From Blastococcus sp. URHD0036 (GTDB lineage: Bacteria > Actinomycetota > Actinomycetes > Mycobacteriales > Geodermatophilaceae), in contig NZ_JNIK01000013.1 in the NCBI RefSeq assembly GCF_000701365.1, forward strand, positions 416,937-480,936: a DNA stretch of 64,000 nucleotides, given 5' to 3'. Numbering within the stretch: the stretch's first letter is position 1; each line of letters opens with the position of its first letter. Shown here piece after piece: positions 24,514 through 33,781 of the stretch. The position numbers were made by a program, and so were the translations under genes. Under the pieces are notes generated by a model, which searched no databases, was not told where the DNA came from, and saw only the letters and a program-made list of their open reading frames with translations.

Positions 24514-25188
24514 GTGAACCGCTGGTTGGACCCACGGATCGCGCTGCTCGCGGTCTTCCTGGGCCTGCTCGCGACCGTCGGGCTCGGCATGAGCATCGGG
24601 ATCGGGCTGCTCGTGGTCGTGGGCACGCTCGTGGTCGGGGTCGCCGTCCAGGCGCTGCCCGAGCCCCGGCGAGCCGAGCTGCCGGCGGCCCGCTCCGCCG
24701 GGACCGACCAGATGCACCTGGTGGCCGCGATCGAGCAGGCTGTCGCGCGGATCGACGAGCTCTGTGCCTCCGACCTGGTGCCGGCGGTCCGACCCCAGGC
24801 CGACGAGGCCGCCGGGCTCGCCCGGTCCGCGCAGTCGACCGCGCGGACCGTGGCCCGCGCCGTCGACCAGTTGGACGCCGCGATCGCGCAGCTCACCGAG
24901 GTGGGTCGGCACCGCGGTGCCGACGACGGCGCGACCGGCCGGTTGCGCCGTCGTCGGGACTCGCTGCTGGAGCGGCTGCGCTCGACCGCCGACCAGCTGC
25001 TCGACGTCTACGGCAACCTCGTCGAGACCAACGCGACCCTCGCGACCAGCACCCTCGGCACCGGCGACGTGGCCGCCGGCGACGCCCAGGCACTCGAGGC
25101 GGTCTCCACGAGCCTCGACGACCTGCGCGTCATCGCCTCCGAGCTCGAGGCGACCGGCCGCCAACTCCCGCCCGGGCAGCCGGGCTGA
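24514..25188 (+). CDS. Membrane-anchored coiled-coil protein, 224 aa
   Basis: No family is certain. Two adjacent hydrophobic segments occupy residues 8-48 (IALLAVFLGLLATVGLGMS and GIGLLVVVGTLVVGVAVQAL), then a long cytoplasmic or outer helical region (AGLARSAQSTARTVARAVDQ, then LRRRRDSLLERLRSTADQLL). It follows the VWA gene by 10 bases and is probably co-transcribed. Similar short helical proteins accompany solute-binding/VWA genes in actinobacteria, sometimes next to TelA-like genes. No catalytic motif is seen. The GTG start is used. Confidence 0.65.
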   Translation: MNRWLDPRIALLAVFLGLLATVGLGMSIGIGLLVVVGTLVVGVAVQALPEPRRAELPAARSAGTDQMHLVAAIEQAVARIDELCASDLVPAVRPQADEAAGLARSAQSTARTVARAVDQLDAAIAQLTEVGRHRGADDGATGRLRRRRDSLLERLRSTADQLLDVYGNLVETNATLATSTLGTGDVAAGDAQALEAVSTSLDDLRVIASELEATGRQLPPGQPG

Positions 25189-25285
25189 CACGCCCGCAGG
25201 CGGTCCGGGTCACGGAAGGGCCTCGACGCCGCCACGATCGTGCATCGGCCCTGGTCGGACTCGGATCGCCCCCTACCGTCGGCCC

Positions 25286-26176
25286 ATGAGGCGCTCCTCA
25301 GGCATGGCAGTCCTGGCGCTGGCCGCGGCGTTCCTGGTCGGTTGCTCCAGCTCGTCCGACGAGGGCTCGAGCAGCGTGGACTCGGGCGGCGGGGGTGCGG
25401 CCGTTCCGGCGCCCGCCGCCCCGGGCGATACAGGAGGCGGGTCGGCGGACTCCGGCTCCGACACCGAACGCCAGGTCGTCACGACCGCCACCTCCTCGGT
25501 GGTCGTCGAGGACCCGGCCGAGTCCGCCCAAGCGGTCAGCGAGCTGGTCGAGTCCGTCGGCGGCCGCGTGGAGCAGCGCACCGAGCAGGCGGCGTCCGAG
25601 GACGGCGAGGGCGCCGTCGCCGATCTCGTGGTGCGCGTGCCGGCGGACGAGCTCACCGGCGTCCTGGCCGAGCTCGAAGACCTCGGCGACGTGCGGAACG
25701 TGTCGGTGTCCCGCTCCGACGTGACGTCCACGGCGGTCGACCTGGACGCGCGGATCTCGGCGCTGCAGACCTCGGTCGCGCGGCTGCAGTCCCTGATGGA
25801 CGACGCGGCGAGCACCGAGGCCCTCCTGGCGGCCGAGGGAGCACTGTCGGCACGGCAGGAGCAGCTGGAGTCGCTGCAGTCCCAGCGGGCGTTCCTCGGT
25901 GACCAGGTCGAGCTGTCGACGCTGAGCGTGCACCTGGAGCCGGTCGCCGTCGTGGCAGCCGGCGGGGACCCCGGCTTCGTCGACGGGCTGAGCGCCGGGT
26001 GGGACGCCCTGCTCGCGGTCGGGAGCGCGGCCGTCGTCGTCCTCGGCACCCTGCTCCCCTGGCTGCCGGTCCTCCTGCTGGTGGCCGGCGCGGTCGTCCT
26101 CTCGCTCCGCCGGACCCGGCGGCGGACGGCGCCGATGGCCCCGCCGCCTCCCGCATCACCGTCCCCGACCGCCTGA
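25286..26176 (+). CDS. DUF4349 lipoprotein
   Basis: A 296-residue lipoprotein. The signal peptide ends in the lipobox LVGC (Cys about residue 20). A Ser/Gly linker follows to residue 65. The DUF4349 domain spans about 70-230: TTATSSVVVEDPAESAQAV, RVPADELTGVLAELEDLG and a coiled-coil segment LQTSVARLQSLMDD. A C-terminal transmembrane hairpin-like region (LAVGSAAVVVLGTLLPWLPV) and basic tail come last. Family members are membrane proteins of unknown function. It is about 100 bases from the previous gene. Confidence 0.85.
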   Translation: MRRSSGMAVLALAAAFLVGCSSSSDEGSSSVDSGGGGAAVPAPAAPGDTGGGSADSGSDTERQVVTTATSSVVVEDPAESAQAVSELVESVGGRVEQRTEQAASEDGEGAVADLVVRVPADELTGVLAELEDLGDVRNVSVSRSDVTSTAVDLDARISALQTSVARLQSLMDDAASTEALLAAEGALSARQEQLESLQSQRAFLGDQVELSTLSVHLEPVAVVAAGGDPGFVDGLSAGWDALLAVGSAAVVVLGTLLPWLPVLLLVAGAVVLSLRRTRRRTAPMAPPPPASPSPTA

Positions 26177-26302
26177 GGGCACCTCAGCGCGTGGACGCGC
26201 GCCCAGACCCTCCCGAGACCTCCCCCACACCACCGAGCGGCCGGCTCCGCTGATTCGCACGTCCGTCGCGCGGCGTTCACACGACTGCGGGAGGGTCGGT
26301 GG

Positions 26303-28726
26303 ATGTCGTCGCAGCCAGGGATCGGGACCGTGCCGCTCGCAACGGACTACTCGTCGGACGACCTCGGCCTGGACCTCCGCTGGTGGGCCGCCGCCAACTA
26401 CCTGACCGTGGGGCAGATCTACCTGCGCGAGAACCCGCTGCTGCGCCGGTCGCTCCAGCACGACGACATCAAGCCGCGGCTGCTCGGCCACTGGGGCACC
26501 AGCCCCGGGCTGTCCGCCCTGTACGTGCAGCTGAACCGGCTGATCCGGCGCACCGGGACGCCGTGCCTGTACGTCACCGGGCCCGGGCACGGCGGGCCGG
26601 CGCTCGTCGCCAACACCTACCTCGAGGGCACCTACAGCGAGGTCTACCCGGCGGTCAGCCAGGACGCCGGGGGGCTGCTGCGGCTGTTCCGCCAGTTCTC
26701 CAGCCCGGGCGGGATCCCCTCCCACGTCAGCGTGCAGACGCCCGGGAGCATCCACGAGGGCGGCGAGCTCGGGTACGCGCTGGTGCACGCCGCCGGCGCC
26801 GCCTTCGACTCCCCCGACCTGCTGGTCGCCTGCGTGGTCGGCGACGGCGAGGCCGAGACCGGCCCCCTGTCGGGCTCGTGGAAGATCCCGGCCTTCCTCG
26901 ACGCCCGACGCGACGGCGCCGTGCTGCCGGTGCTCCACCTGAACGGCTACAAGATCAGCGGCCCGACGGTCTGGGGCCGGTCCTCCGACGAGGAGATCAC
27001 CGGCTACCTGACCAGCCAGGGGTGGGCACCGGTCTTCGTCTCCGGCGACGACCCGCACCAGGTGTTCCGGGAGCTGGAGGCGGCTCTGCGGCACGCCCAC
27101 GACCGGATCCGGGAGATCCAGGCCGCCGCGCGCAGCGGCGGCGAGGACCTGCGGCCGGGCTGGCCGGCGATCGTGCTCCGCACCCCCAAGGGCTGGACCG
27201 GCCCGCACGAGGTGGACGGCGTGCAGGTCGAGGACACCTTCCGCGCGCATCAGGTGCCGCTGTCCGGTGTGCAGACCGACGACGCCCACCTGGCCCTCCT
27301 CGAGCAGTGGATGCGCTCCTACTCCCCGGAGACGCTCTTCACCGACGACGGCGCGCTCGTGCCCGAGCTGGCCGCGCTGGCTCCGGAGGGCGACCTGCGG
27401 ATGGGCGCGACACCGCACGCCAACGGTGGACGGCGGCGCACCCCACTGGACCTGCCGCCGCTGGAGAACTACGCCGTCGAGGTGCCCTCACCCGGGACCA
27501 CCTTCCACCAGACGACGCACCCGCTCGGGGAGCTGCTGCGCGACGTCTACGCGCGGACCACCACGGAGGACGGCGGCGGCACCTTCCGGCTGTTCTGTCC
27601 CGACGAGACCGCCAGCAACCGGCTTCAGTCGGTCTTCGAGGTCACCGACCGCTGCCTGCAGGCCGAGGTGCTCCCCACCGACGACCACCTGTCACCGCAC
27701 GGCCGGGTCATGGAGGTGCTGTCGGAACACCTGTGCCAGGGCTGGCTGGAGGGGTACCTGCTGTCGGGCCGGCACGGCATGTTCGCCACCTACGAGGCGT
27801 TCGCGATGGTCAGCGCCTCGATGGTGATCCAGCACGTGAAGTGGCTGCAGCACGCGGCCTCGCTGCCGTGGCGGGCGCCGGTCTCCTCGCTGACGATCCT
27901 GCTGACCAGCACCTGCTGGCGCAACGACCACAACGGGTTCAGCCACCAGGGCCCGGGCCTCCTCGACACGGTGATCCCGCTGTCGCCGCAGGTCGTCCGG
28001 GTCTGGCTGCCGCCGGACGCGAACAGCCTGCTGTCGGTCGCCGACCACTGCCTGCGCAGCACCGACCACGTCAACCTGCTCATCGCCGACAAGCAGCCGC
28101 ACCTGCAGTACCTGACGCTGGAGGAGGCGAACGCGCACGCCGCGGCCGGCGCGTCGGTGTGGTCGTGGGCCGGGACCGAGCCCGAGAACGGCCGGGACGA
28201 GCCGGACGTCGTCCTGGCCGCCGCCGGGGACGTCCCCACCATGGAGACGCTGGCCGCCGCCGAGCTCCTCCGGCAGTGGGTGCCCTACCTGCGCGTGCGC
28301 GTGGTCAACGTGATCGACCTGATGGCCCTCCTCCCGCAGGACGACCACCCGCACGGCCTGTCGGAGGAGCGCTTCCTCCAGCTGTTCAGCCGCGACACCG
28401 ACGTCGTCGTCGCCTTCCACGGCTACCCCCGGGCCGTGCACCAGCTGCTGCACGGCCGCACGAACCCCGGGCGCTTCCACGTGCGCGGCTTCGAGGAGCA
28501 GGGCACGACGACCACCCCGTTCGACATGGTCGTGCTGAACCGGATGAGCCGGTACCACCTGGTCCTGGAGGCGCTGCGCCGGTCGCGCCGCGTCCCCGAG
28601 CGCGGCGAGGAGCTCGCCCGGTTCTGCCGCGACCAGCTCGCCCGGCACGCCGCCTACGTCCGCGAGCACCTGGAGGACATGCCGGAGGTCCGCGACTGGA
28701 CCTGGGCCGGTTCGCCGGTCGCGTGA
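26303..28726 (+). CDS. Phosphoketolase (xylulose-5-P/fructose-6-P)
   Basis: An 807-residue thiamine-diphosphate enzyme. Family markers are the N-terminal HWGTSPGLSALYVQLNRL, YVTGPGHGGPALVAN, and SIHEGGELGYAL. The ThDP-binding GDGEAETGPLSGSW and the ETASNRL, HGMFATYEAF and QGPG segments follow. It cleaves fructose-6-P or xylulose-5-P with phosphate to give acetyl phosphate. The next gene is acetate kinase with a four-base overlap, so the pair makes ATP and acetate from sugar phosphates. A GGGAGGG site precedes the ATG. Confidence 0.95.
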   Translation: MSSQPGIGTVPLATDYSSDDLGLDLRWWAAANYLTVGQIYLRENPLLRRSLQHDDIKPRLLGHWGTSPGLSALYVQLNRLIRRTGTPCLYVTGPGHGGPALVANTYLEGTYSEVYPAVSQDAGGLLRLFRQFSSPGGIPSHVSVQTPGSIHEGGELGYALVHAAGAAFDSPDLLVACVVGDGEAETGPLSGSWKIPAFLDARRDGAVLPVLHLNGYKISGPTVWGRSSDEEITGYLTSQGWAPVFVSGDDPHQVFRELEAALRHAHDRIREIQAAARSGGEDLRPGWPAIVLRTPKGWTGPHEVDGVQVEDTFRAHQVPLSGVQTDDAHLALLEQWMRSYSPETLFTDDGALVPELAALAPEGDLRMGATPHANGGRRRTPLDLPPLENYAVEVPSPGTTFHQTTHPLGELLRDVYARTTTEDGGGTFRLFCPDETASNRLQSVFEVTDRCLQAEVLPTDDHLSPHGRVMEVLSEHLCQGWLEGYLLSGRHGMFATYEAFAMVSASMVIQHVKWLQHAASLPWRAPVSSLTILLTSTCWRNDHNGFSHQGPGLLDTVIPLSPQVVRVWLPPDANSLLSVADHCLRSTDHVNLLIADKQPHLQYLTLEEANAHAAAGASVWSWAGTEPENGRDEPDVVLAAAGDVPTMETLAAAELLRQWVPYLRVRVVNVIDLMALLPQDDHPHGLSEERFLQLFSRDTDVVVAFHGYPRAVHQLLHGRTNPGRFHVRGFEEQGTTTTPFDMVVLNRMSRYHLVLEALRRSRRVPERGEELARFCRDQLARHAAYVREHLEDMPEVRDWTWAGSPVA

Positions 28727-29805
28727 CCGACGGCATGCGGATCCTGATCGTCAACGCCGGATCGAGTTCGCTGAAGGTGGCGGTCCTCGAGGACGGCCGG
28801 GTCGTCGACTCCTCGGACGGGCTGCCCGAACGGCCACCGGCAGTGGATGCCGTCGGGCACCGGATCGTGCACGGAGGCGCCGATCTGGTGGAGCCCGTCG
28901 TCATCGACGCCGCCGTCGAGCAGCAGCTGCGGGACCTGGTGGACCTCGCGCCGCTGCACCAGCCCAAGTCGCTGGACGGGCTGGCCGCGGCGCAGGAGCT
29001 GCTGCCGGACGTACCGCACGTGGCCTGCTTCGACACCGCCTTCCACGCCACCCTCCCGGCGGCCGCGTCGACCTTCGCGCTGCCGCAGGAGTGGCGGGAC
29101 CGGTGGGGCCTCCGCCGCTACGGCTTCCACGGCCTGTCCCACGCCTGGGCGTCGTCCCGCGCGCGGGAGCTGGTGCCCGGAGCCCGCCGCGTGGTCACCT
29201 GCCATCTCGGCGCCGGCGCCTCGCTCGCCGCCGTCCTGGACGGGCGCAGCGTCGACACCACGATGGGGTTCACCCCACTCGCCGGGCTGGTGATGGCCAC
29301 CCGGAGCGGCTCGGTCGACCCCGGTCTGCTGCTGTGGCTCGAGGAGCACGAGGGCCTGCGCCCGCACGAGGTCGCCGACGCCCTGGAGCACTCGTCCGGG
29401 TTGCTGGCGCTCGCCGGCACCGGCGACATGCGCGAGGTCCTCGAGCGAGACGACCCGCAGGCCCGGCTCGCGCTGGACGTGTACCTGCACAGCCTGGCGA
29501 CCCACGTCGCGGCGATGACCGTGGCGCTCGGCGGCCTGGACGTCCTGGTCTTCACCGGTGGCGTCGGCGAGCGCGCACCGGCGGTCCGCGCCGGAGCCGC
29601 GGCACGGCTGGCCCATCTGGGCGTCGCCGTCGACCCGCACCGCAACGACGCGGCCACCAGTGCCGACGACGCCGACGTCACCGGCGACGGCGCACGCGTA
29701 CGCACGCTCGTGGTGCGCTCGCGGGAGGACCTGCAGATCGCCGCCGGCGTCGAGCAGGCCCTCGCCCGCCCCGCCGGCCCACCACACCCCGGGACGACGC
29801 CCTGA
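28723..29805 (+). CDS. ackA: Acetate kinase
   Basis: A 360-residue acetate kinase, shorter than the usual 395-400. N-terminal ILIVNAGSSSLK, the substrate loop GHRIVHGG, RRYGFHGLSHAW and TRSGSVDPG are all present. The phosphate motif normally written HLGNG reads HLGAG here. It would convert acetyl phosphate from the overlapping phosphoketolase gene to acetate and ATP. The GTG start at 28723 overlaps the phosphoketolase stop (GTGA); an ATG at 28735 is in frame. Confidence 0.9.
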   Translation: MTDGMRILIVNAGSSSLKVAVLEDGRVVDSSDGLPERPPAVDAVGHRIVHGGADLVEPVVIDAAVEQQLRDLVDLAPLHQPKSLDGLAAAQELLPDVPHVACFDTAFHATLPAAASTFALPQEWRDRWGLRRYGFHGLSHAWASSRARELVPGARRVVTCHLGAGASLAAVLDGRSVDTTMGFTPLAGLVMATRSGSVDPGLLLWLEEHEGLRPHEVADALEHSSGLLALAGTGDMREVLERDDPQARLALDVYLHSLATHVAAMTVALGGLDVLVFTGGVGERAPAVRAGAAARLAHLGVAVDPHRNDAATSADDADVTGDGARVRTLVVRSREDLQIAAGVEQALARPAGPPHPGTTP

Positions 29806-29925
29806 GCCGAGCAGCTCGCGGCCGTTCCCGCACGACCGCCCCGCACATCCACCCGGGTGGTCCGTCCCGCAGATCCCCGTCCCATCGTCGAGAGGTCGTC
29901 CGGTGAACATGAGCGTGCTGCAGTG

Positions 29926-30876
29926 GTGACGGCCGGTTCGTCCGCGCACCCGATCGAGTTCGAGCAGGTCACGAAGACGTTCGGGAAGCGCACCGTGCTG
30001 TCGGACCTGTCGTTCAGCGTCCCGGAGGGGACCGTCGTCGGGATGCTGGGCCCGAACGGGTCGGGCAAGTCGACGGCGATGCGGGTGCTGCTCGGCCTGT
30101 ACTCCGCGACGTCGGGGCGCGCCCGGGTCCTGGGGCAGGCCAAGGGCGACCGGGGCTTCGCCGAGGCGGTACGGCGGGTGGGCACGATCATCGAGGCCCC
30201 GCCGCTGTACAAGCGGCTCAGCCCGATCGACAACCTGCGGATCCGCGTGGCCGCCACCGGCTTCTCCGCCGGTGACGCCGAGGTCCGCGGTCTGCTGAAC
30301 CGCGTCGGGCTGGCCGGACGTCTCGACGACCCGGTCGGCGACTTCTCCCTCGGCATGCGTCAGCGCGTCGGGATCGCTCTCGCCCTCGTCGGGGACCCGA
30401 AGATCGTGGTGCTGGACGAGCCGACCAACGGGCTCGACCCCGCGGGGTCCTTCGAGATCCGCAAGCTGATCCAGGAACTCCCCGGCCGCGGCATCACCAC
30501 CCTGGTGTGCACCCATCGGCTCGCCGAGATCGAGTCGACCTGCGACTACGCGGTGCTGATGCAGAGGGGCCGCCTGGTCGCGGAGGGCACCCTCGACGAG
30601 ATCCGGGCCAGGTCGACCGTCGGCGGGCACCGCATCCAGGTGGCGCCGGAGGCGCTGGAGCGCGCCGTCGCCACGCTCACCGCGCTCGGCCTGGGCCAGG
30701 TGTCGGTGGACGACGGCGACGTCGTCCTGGCGCGCACGCTCGACGACCCCTCCGTGCTGACCCGCGCGCTCGCGCAGCAGGGCATCTACCTGCGCGGCCT
30801 GCAGACCCAGCACGCCAATCTCGAGGAGGCCTTCCTCGAGATCACCGGCACCGACCAGGACGGGACGCAGCCGTGA
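29926..30876 (+). CDS. ABC transporter ATP-binding protein
   Basis: A 316-residue ATPase of the export/DrrA-like group. Walker A is GPNGSGKST; the signature is FSLGMRQRVG; Walker B is IVVLDEPTNGLDP. A C-terminal extension of about 95 residues fits DrrA-type subunits. The permease gene overlaps its stop by four bases. The GTG start lacks a clear ribosome site of its own; a GAGAGG site belongs to a nine-codon frame (29903-29929) whose TGA overlaps the GTG pair, so coupling is possible. The substrate is unknown. Confidence 0.93.
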   Translation: MTAGSSAHPIEFEQVTKTFGKRTVLSDLSFSVPEGTVVGMLGPNGSGKSTAMRVLLGLYSATSGRARVLGQAKGDRGFAEAVRRVGTIIEAPPLYKRLSPIDNLRIRVAATGFSAGDAEVRGLLNRVGLAGRLDDPVGDFSLGMRQRVGIALALVGDPKIVVLDEPTNGLDPAGSFEIRKLIQELPGRGITTLVCTHRLAEIESTCDYAVLMQRGRLVAEGTLDEIRARSTVGGHRIQVAPEALERAVATLTALGLGQVSVDDGDVVLARTLDDPSVLTRALAQQGIYLRGLQTQHANLEEAFLEITGTDQDGTQP

Positions 30877-31598
30877 ACGCCGAGCTCCTGAAACTGCGAC
30901 TCCTGGCCCTCCCCCGCTGGACGGCGATCGCCGTCCTGGGCGGGGTGGTGGTGACCGGCGCGATGCTCGACGTTTTCCCCCGTGACGACGGCGCCGCGTT
31001 CATCGGCGTCATGGGCACCGTGACCAGCCTGCTCACCGAGATCGCGGCCATCGTGCTGGGCGCCTGGGCGGCGACCCTGGAGTTCAACTCCGGGGCCCTC
31101 CAGCGGACGTTGACCGCCCAGGCCGACCGGAGCCGGGTGCTCCTCGCGAAGCTCGGGGTCCTCGTCCTCGCCGTTGCCGCACTGGCGATCGCCGCAGCCG
31201 CCGCTGCCGGTGGCCTCGTCGACGTCGTGACCCGGCAGCAGGGCATCGACCTCGACCGCGGCGAGCTGGCCCGGACCCTCTTCGCCAACGTGCCCGCAGC
31301 CATCACGGTGACGGTCGTCGCCTTCGGGCTCGGACTGCTCACCCGCTCGATCGGCGGCGCCATCACCGTGGCGCTGACCTTCGTGCTGGTCCTGCCCGGC
31401 CTCCTCGTCTTCCTGCCCGCGGTGAACCGGCTGGTGTACGCGACGTTCGAGGGCGACATGACCAGCCGCCTGGCCGGCGACGTCGCGCCCGGCGTCGAGG
31501 TGCACTCACTCCCGGTGGCGGTCCTCGGCGTCGTCGTCTGGGCGGTGGTCCTGCTCGTGCCCGGCTGGCTGCGCTTCCTGCGCGACGACCTGAAGTAG
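30873..31598 (+). CDS. ABC transporter permease
   Basis: A 241-residue integral membrane protein with about six hydrophobic segments, e.g. TAIAVLGGVVVTGAML, VLVLAVAALAIAAAAAAGGLV, ITVTVVAFGLGLLTRS, and ALTFVLVLPGLLVFLPA. It is the ABC-2 type partner of the preceding ATPase. The start GTG overlaps the ATPase stop (GTGA). The gene ends immediately before the convergent ychF stop. The transported substrate is not evident. Confidence 0.88.
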   Translation: MNAELLKLRLLALPRWTAIAVLGGVVVTGAMLDVFPRDDGAAFIGVMGTVTSLLTEIAAIVLGAWAATLEFNSGALQRTLTAQADRSRVLLAKLGVLVLAVAALAIAAAAAAGGLVDVVTRQQGIDLDRGELARTLFANVPAAITVTVVAFGLGLLTRSIGGAITVALTFVLVLPGLLVFLPAVNRLVYATFEGDMTSRLAGDVAPGVEVHSLPVAVLGVVVWAVVLLVPGWLRFLRDDLK

Positions 31599-31599
31599 G

Positions 31600-32673
31600 T
31601 CAGACGTTGAAGCGGAACTCCACGACGTCGCCGTCCTGCATCACGTAGTCCTTGCCCTCGATCCGCACCCAGCCCCTGGACTTCGCCTCGGTCATCGAGC
31701 CGGCCTCCATGAGGTGGTCGAAGGAGACGACCTCGGCCTTGATGAAGCCGCGCTGGAAGTCGGTGTGGATCACCCCGGCGGCCTGCGGGGCGGTGGCGCC
31801 GACCGGGATGGTCCAGGCCCGCGACTCCTTGGGGCCGGCGGTCAGGTAGGTCTGCAGCCCGAGGGTGCGGAAGCCGACCTTCGCCAGCTGGTCGAGGCCG
31901 GGCTCGTTCTGGCCGATCGACTCCAGCAGCTCGGCTGCCTCGTCGGCCGGCAGCTCGATCAGCTCGGACTCCGTCTGCGCGTCGAGGAAGATCGCCTCGG
32001 CCGGGGCCACCAGCGCGCGGAGCTCGGCCAGCTTGGCCTCGTCGCCCAGCTCGTCGGCGTCCACGTTGAAGACGTAGAGGAACGGCTTCGTCGTCAGCAG
32101 CGTGAGCTCGCGCAGCGGCTCGGGGTCGACACCGGCGGCGAACAGCGTCTTCCCGGAGTTCAGCACCTCCTGCGCGGCGACGGCGGCGTCGTGCAGGGCC
32201 TTGCGCTCCTTGTCCTTGCGCGACTCCTTCTCCAGCCGCGGGATCGCCTTCTCCAGCGTCTGCATGTCCGCCAGGACGAGCTCGGTGTTGATCGTCTCGA
32301 TGTCGTCAGCCGGGTCGACCTTGCCCTCGACGTGGACGACGTCGGGGTCGCTGAAGACGCGGATCACCTGGCAGATCGCGTCGCTCTCGCGGATGTTGGC
32401 GAGGAACTTGTTGCCCAGCCCCTGGCCCTCGCTGGCGCCACGCACGATGCCGGCGATGTCCACGAACGACACCGTCGCCGGGATGATCTTCTGCGAGCCG
32501 AACACCTCGGCCAGCCGGGCCAGGCGCGGGTCGGGCACCCCCACGACGCCGACGTTGGGCTCGATCGTGGCGAACGGGTAGTTCGCCGCGAGGACGTCGT
32601 TCTTGGTCAGCGCGTTGAACAGCGTCGACTTGCCGACGTTGGGGAGACCGACGATCCCGATGGTGAGACTCAC
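31600..32673 (-). CDS. ychF: Ribosome-binding ATPase YchF
   Basis: A 357-residue Obg-like P-loop protein. The P-loop is [15 protein letters not shown], and the G3 region reads [21 protein letters not shown] middle helical arm ([20 protein letters not shown]) and the C-terminal TGS domain ([21 protein letters not shown]) follow. YchF binds ribosomes and hydrolyses ATP rather than GTP. The GTG start is at 32673. The stop codon begins one base beyond that of the convergent ABC permease. Its placement near ispH and xseA is the usual actinobacterial neighbourhood. Confidence 0.95.
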   Translation of the reverse strand: MSLTIGIVGLPNVGKSTLFNALTKNDVLAANYPFATIEPNVGVVGVPDPRLARLAEVFGSQKIIPATVSFVDIAGIVRGASEGQGLGNKFLANIRESDAICQVIRVFSDPDVVHVEGKVDPADDIETINTELVLADMQTLEKAIPRLEKESRKDKERKALHDAAVAAQEVLNSGKTLFAAGVDPEPLRELTLLTTKPFLYVFNVDADELGDEAKLAELRALVAPAEAIFLDAQTESELIELPADEAAELLESIGQNEPGLDQLAKVGFRTLGLQTYLTAGPKESRAWTIPVGATAPQAAGVIHTDFQRGFIKAEVVSFDHLMEAGSMTEAKSRGWVRIEGKDYVMQDGDVVEFRFNV

Positions 32674-32723
32674 GGGAGACCAGCCTACGGCGCCCCCGGT
32701 CCGCGCCTGGGAGCATCCCGGCC

Positions 32724-33734
32724 ATGCGCGCCACCACTGCCGCCGGACTCGCCGTCGTCGTCGCCGGAGCGGCCGTCGCCGCCCGCCGCCGCGCGGGCCG
32801 CCCCACGCCGCCCGCGCCCGAGGTGCCCCCGCCCCCGTCGGGCCAGGTCCGCACGGTCCGCACGGAGGACGGCGTCGACCTGCACGTCGAGGTCTTCGGC
32901 GCCGAGCACCCCGCCGCGACAGTCGTCCTGGCACACGGGTACGTGCAGTCCTCGCGGCTGTGGGCCGGCCAGATCCGGGACCTCCTCGAGGCCCGGTCCG
33001 ACCTGCGGGTGGTCACCTACGACCACCGCGGCCACGGGTCCTCCGGCCCGACGACCCGCGACACGGCCACCATCGAGCAGCTCGCGCGCGACCTCGCCCG
33101 GGTGCTCGAGGAGGTCGCGCCGGAGGGACCGGTCGTGCTCGGCGGGCACTCCATGGGCGGCATGACGGTCATCGCCCTGGCCGAGCAGCGGCCCGAGCTC
33201 TTCGGCGACCGCATCGTCGGGGTGGCGCTCGTCGGCACCAGCTCCGGCGGCCTCGACGCGGTGACCTACGGCCTGCCGGCCCCGGTCGCGAAGGTCGTCA
33301 AGAAGCTGCTGCCGGTGCTCAACGAGCGGGCGGTCAAGGCGGAGTCGGCCGGGAAGAAGCGTCCCGTCGGCACCCTCGACATGTGGCTGATCTTCAGCGG
33401 CACCGCTGACGCGGCCGACATCGCGGCGGCGACGGAGGTGCACCGCGGCACCACCGCCGAGACGGTCGCCGCGTTCCTGCCGACGTTCTCCACCCACGAC
33501 CGCGTCACGGCCCTGGCGGCGCTGAGCGACGTCCCGGTACTGATCGCCGTCGGGGACGCCGACCGGCTCTGCCCGGTCGAGCACAGCCGCACGATGGCCG
33601 ATGCGCTGCCCGACGCCGAGCTCGCGGTCTACCCGGGAGTCGGCCACATGGTCCAGATGGAGCGCCGGCGGGAGGTCAGCGACCGGCTGCTCGCGCTCGT
33701 GGACAAGGCGCTCAGCCCGGCACCGGCTGTCTGA
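32724..33734 (+). CDS. Membrane-anchored alpha/beta hydrolase
   Basis: A 336-residue alpha/beta hydrolase. Residues 1-20 are a hydrophobic N-terminus followed by a Pro-rich linker, so it is probably anchored to or exported through the membrane. The nucleophile is in LGGHSMGGMTV; the YDHRGHGSS segment is the strand-4 region. The acid is likely in AVGDADRLCPVEHS and the His in GVGHMVQME. It is probably a lipase or esterase of unknown substrate. It is divergent from ychF with a 50-base gap, and a strong terminator follows. Confidence 0.85.
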   Translation: MRATTAAGLAVVVAGAAVAARRRAGRPTPPAPEVPPPPSGQVRTVRTEDGVDLHVEVFGAEHPAATVVLAHGYVQSSRLWAGQIRDLLEARSDLRVVTYDHRGHGSSGPTTRDTATIEQLARDLARVLEEVAPEGPVVLGGHSMGGMTVIALAEQRPELFGDRIVGVALVGTSSGGLDAVTYGLPAPVAKVVKKLLPVLNERAVKAESAGKKRPVGTLDMWLIFSGTADAADIAAATEVHRGTTAETVAAFLPTFSTHDRVTALAALSDVPVLIAVGDADRLCPVEHSRTMADALPDAELAVYPGVGHMVQMERRREVSDRLLALVDKALSPAPAV

Positions 33735-33743
33735 CCCAGCGGT

Positions 33744-33769
33744 CCCGGGCGGCCGTGCGGCCGCCCGGG
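33744..33769. terminator. Bidirectional hairpin terminator
   Basis: An 11-bp perfect stem (CCCGGGCGGCC with its complement) and GTGC loop between convergent genes. Confidence 0.85.
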
Positions 33770-33781
33770 AGCGCTGAGCGA

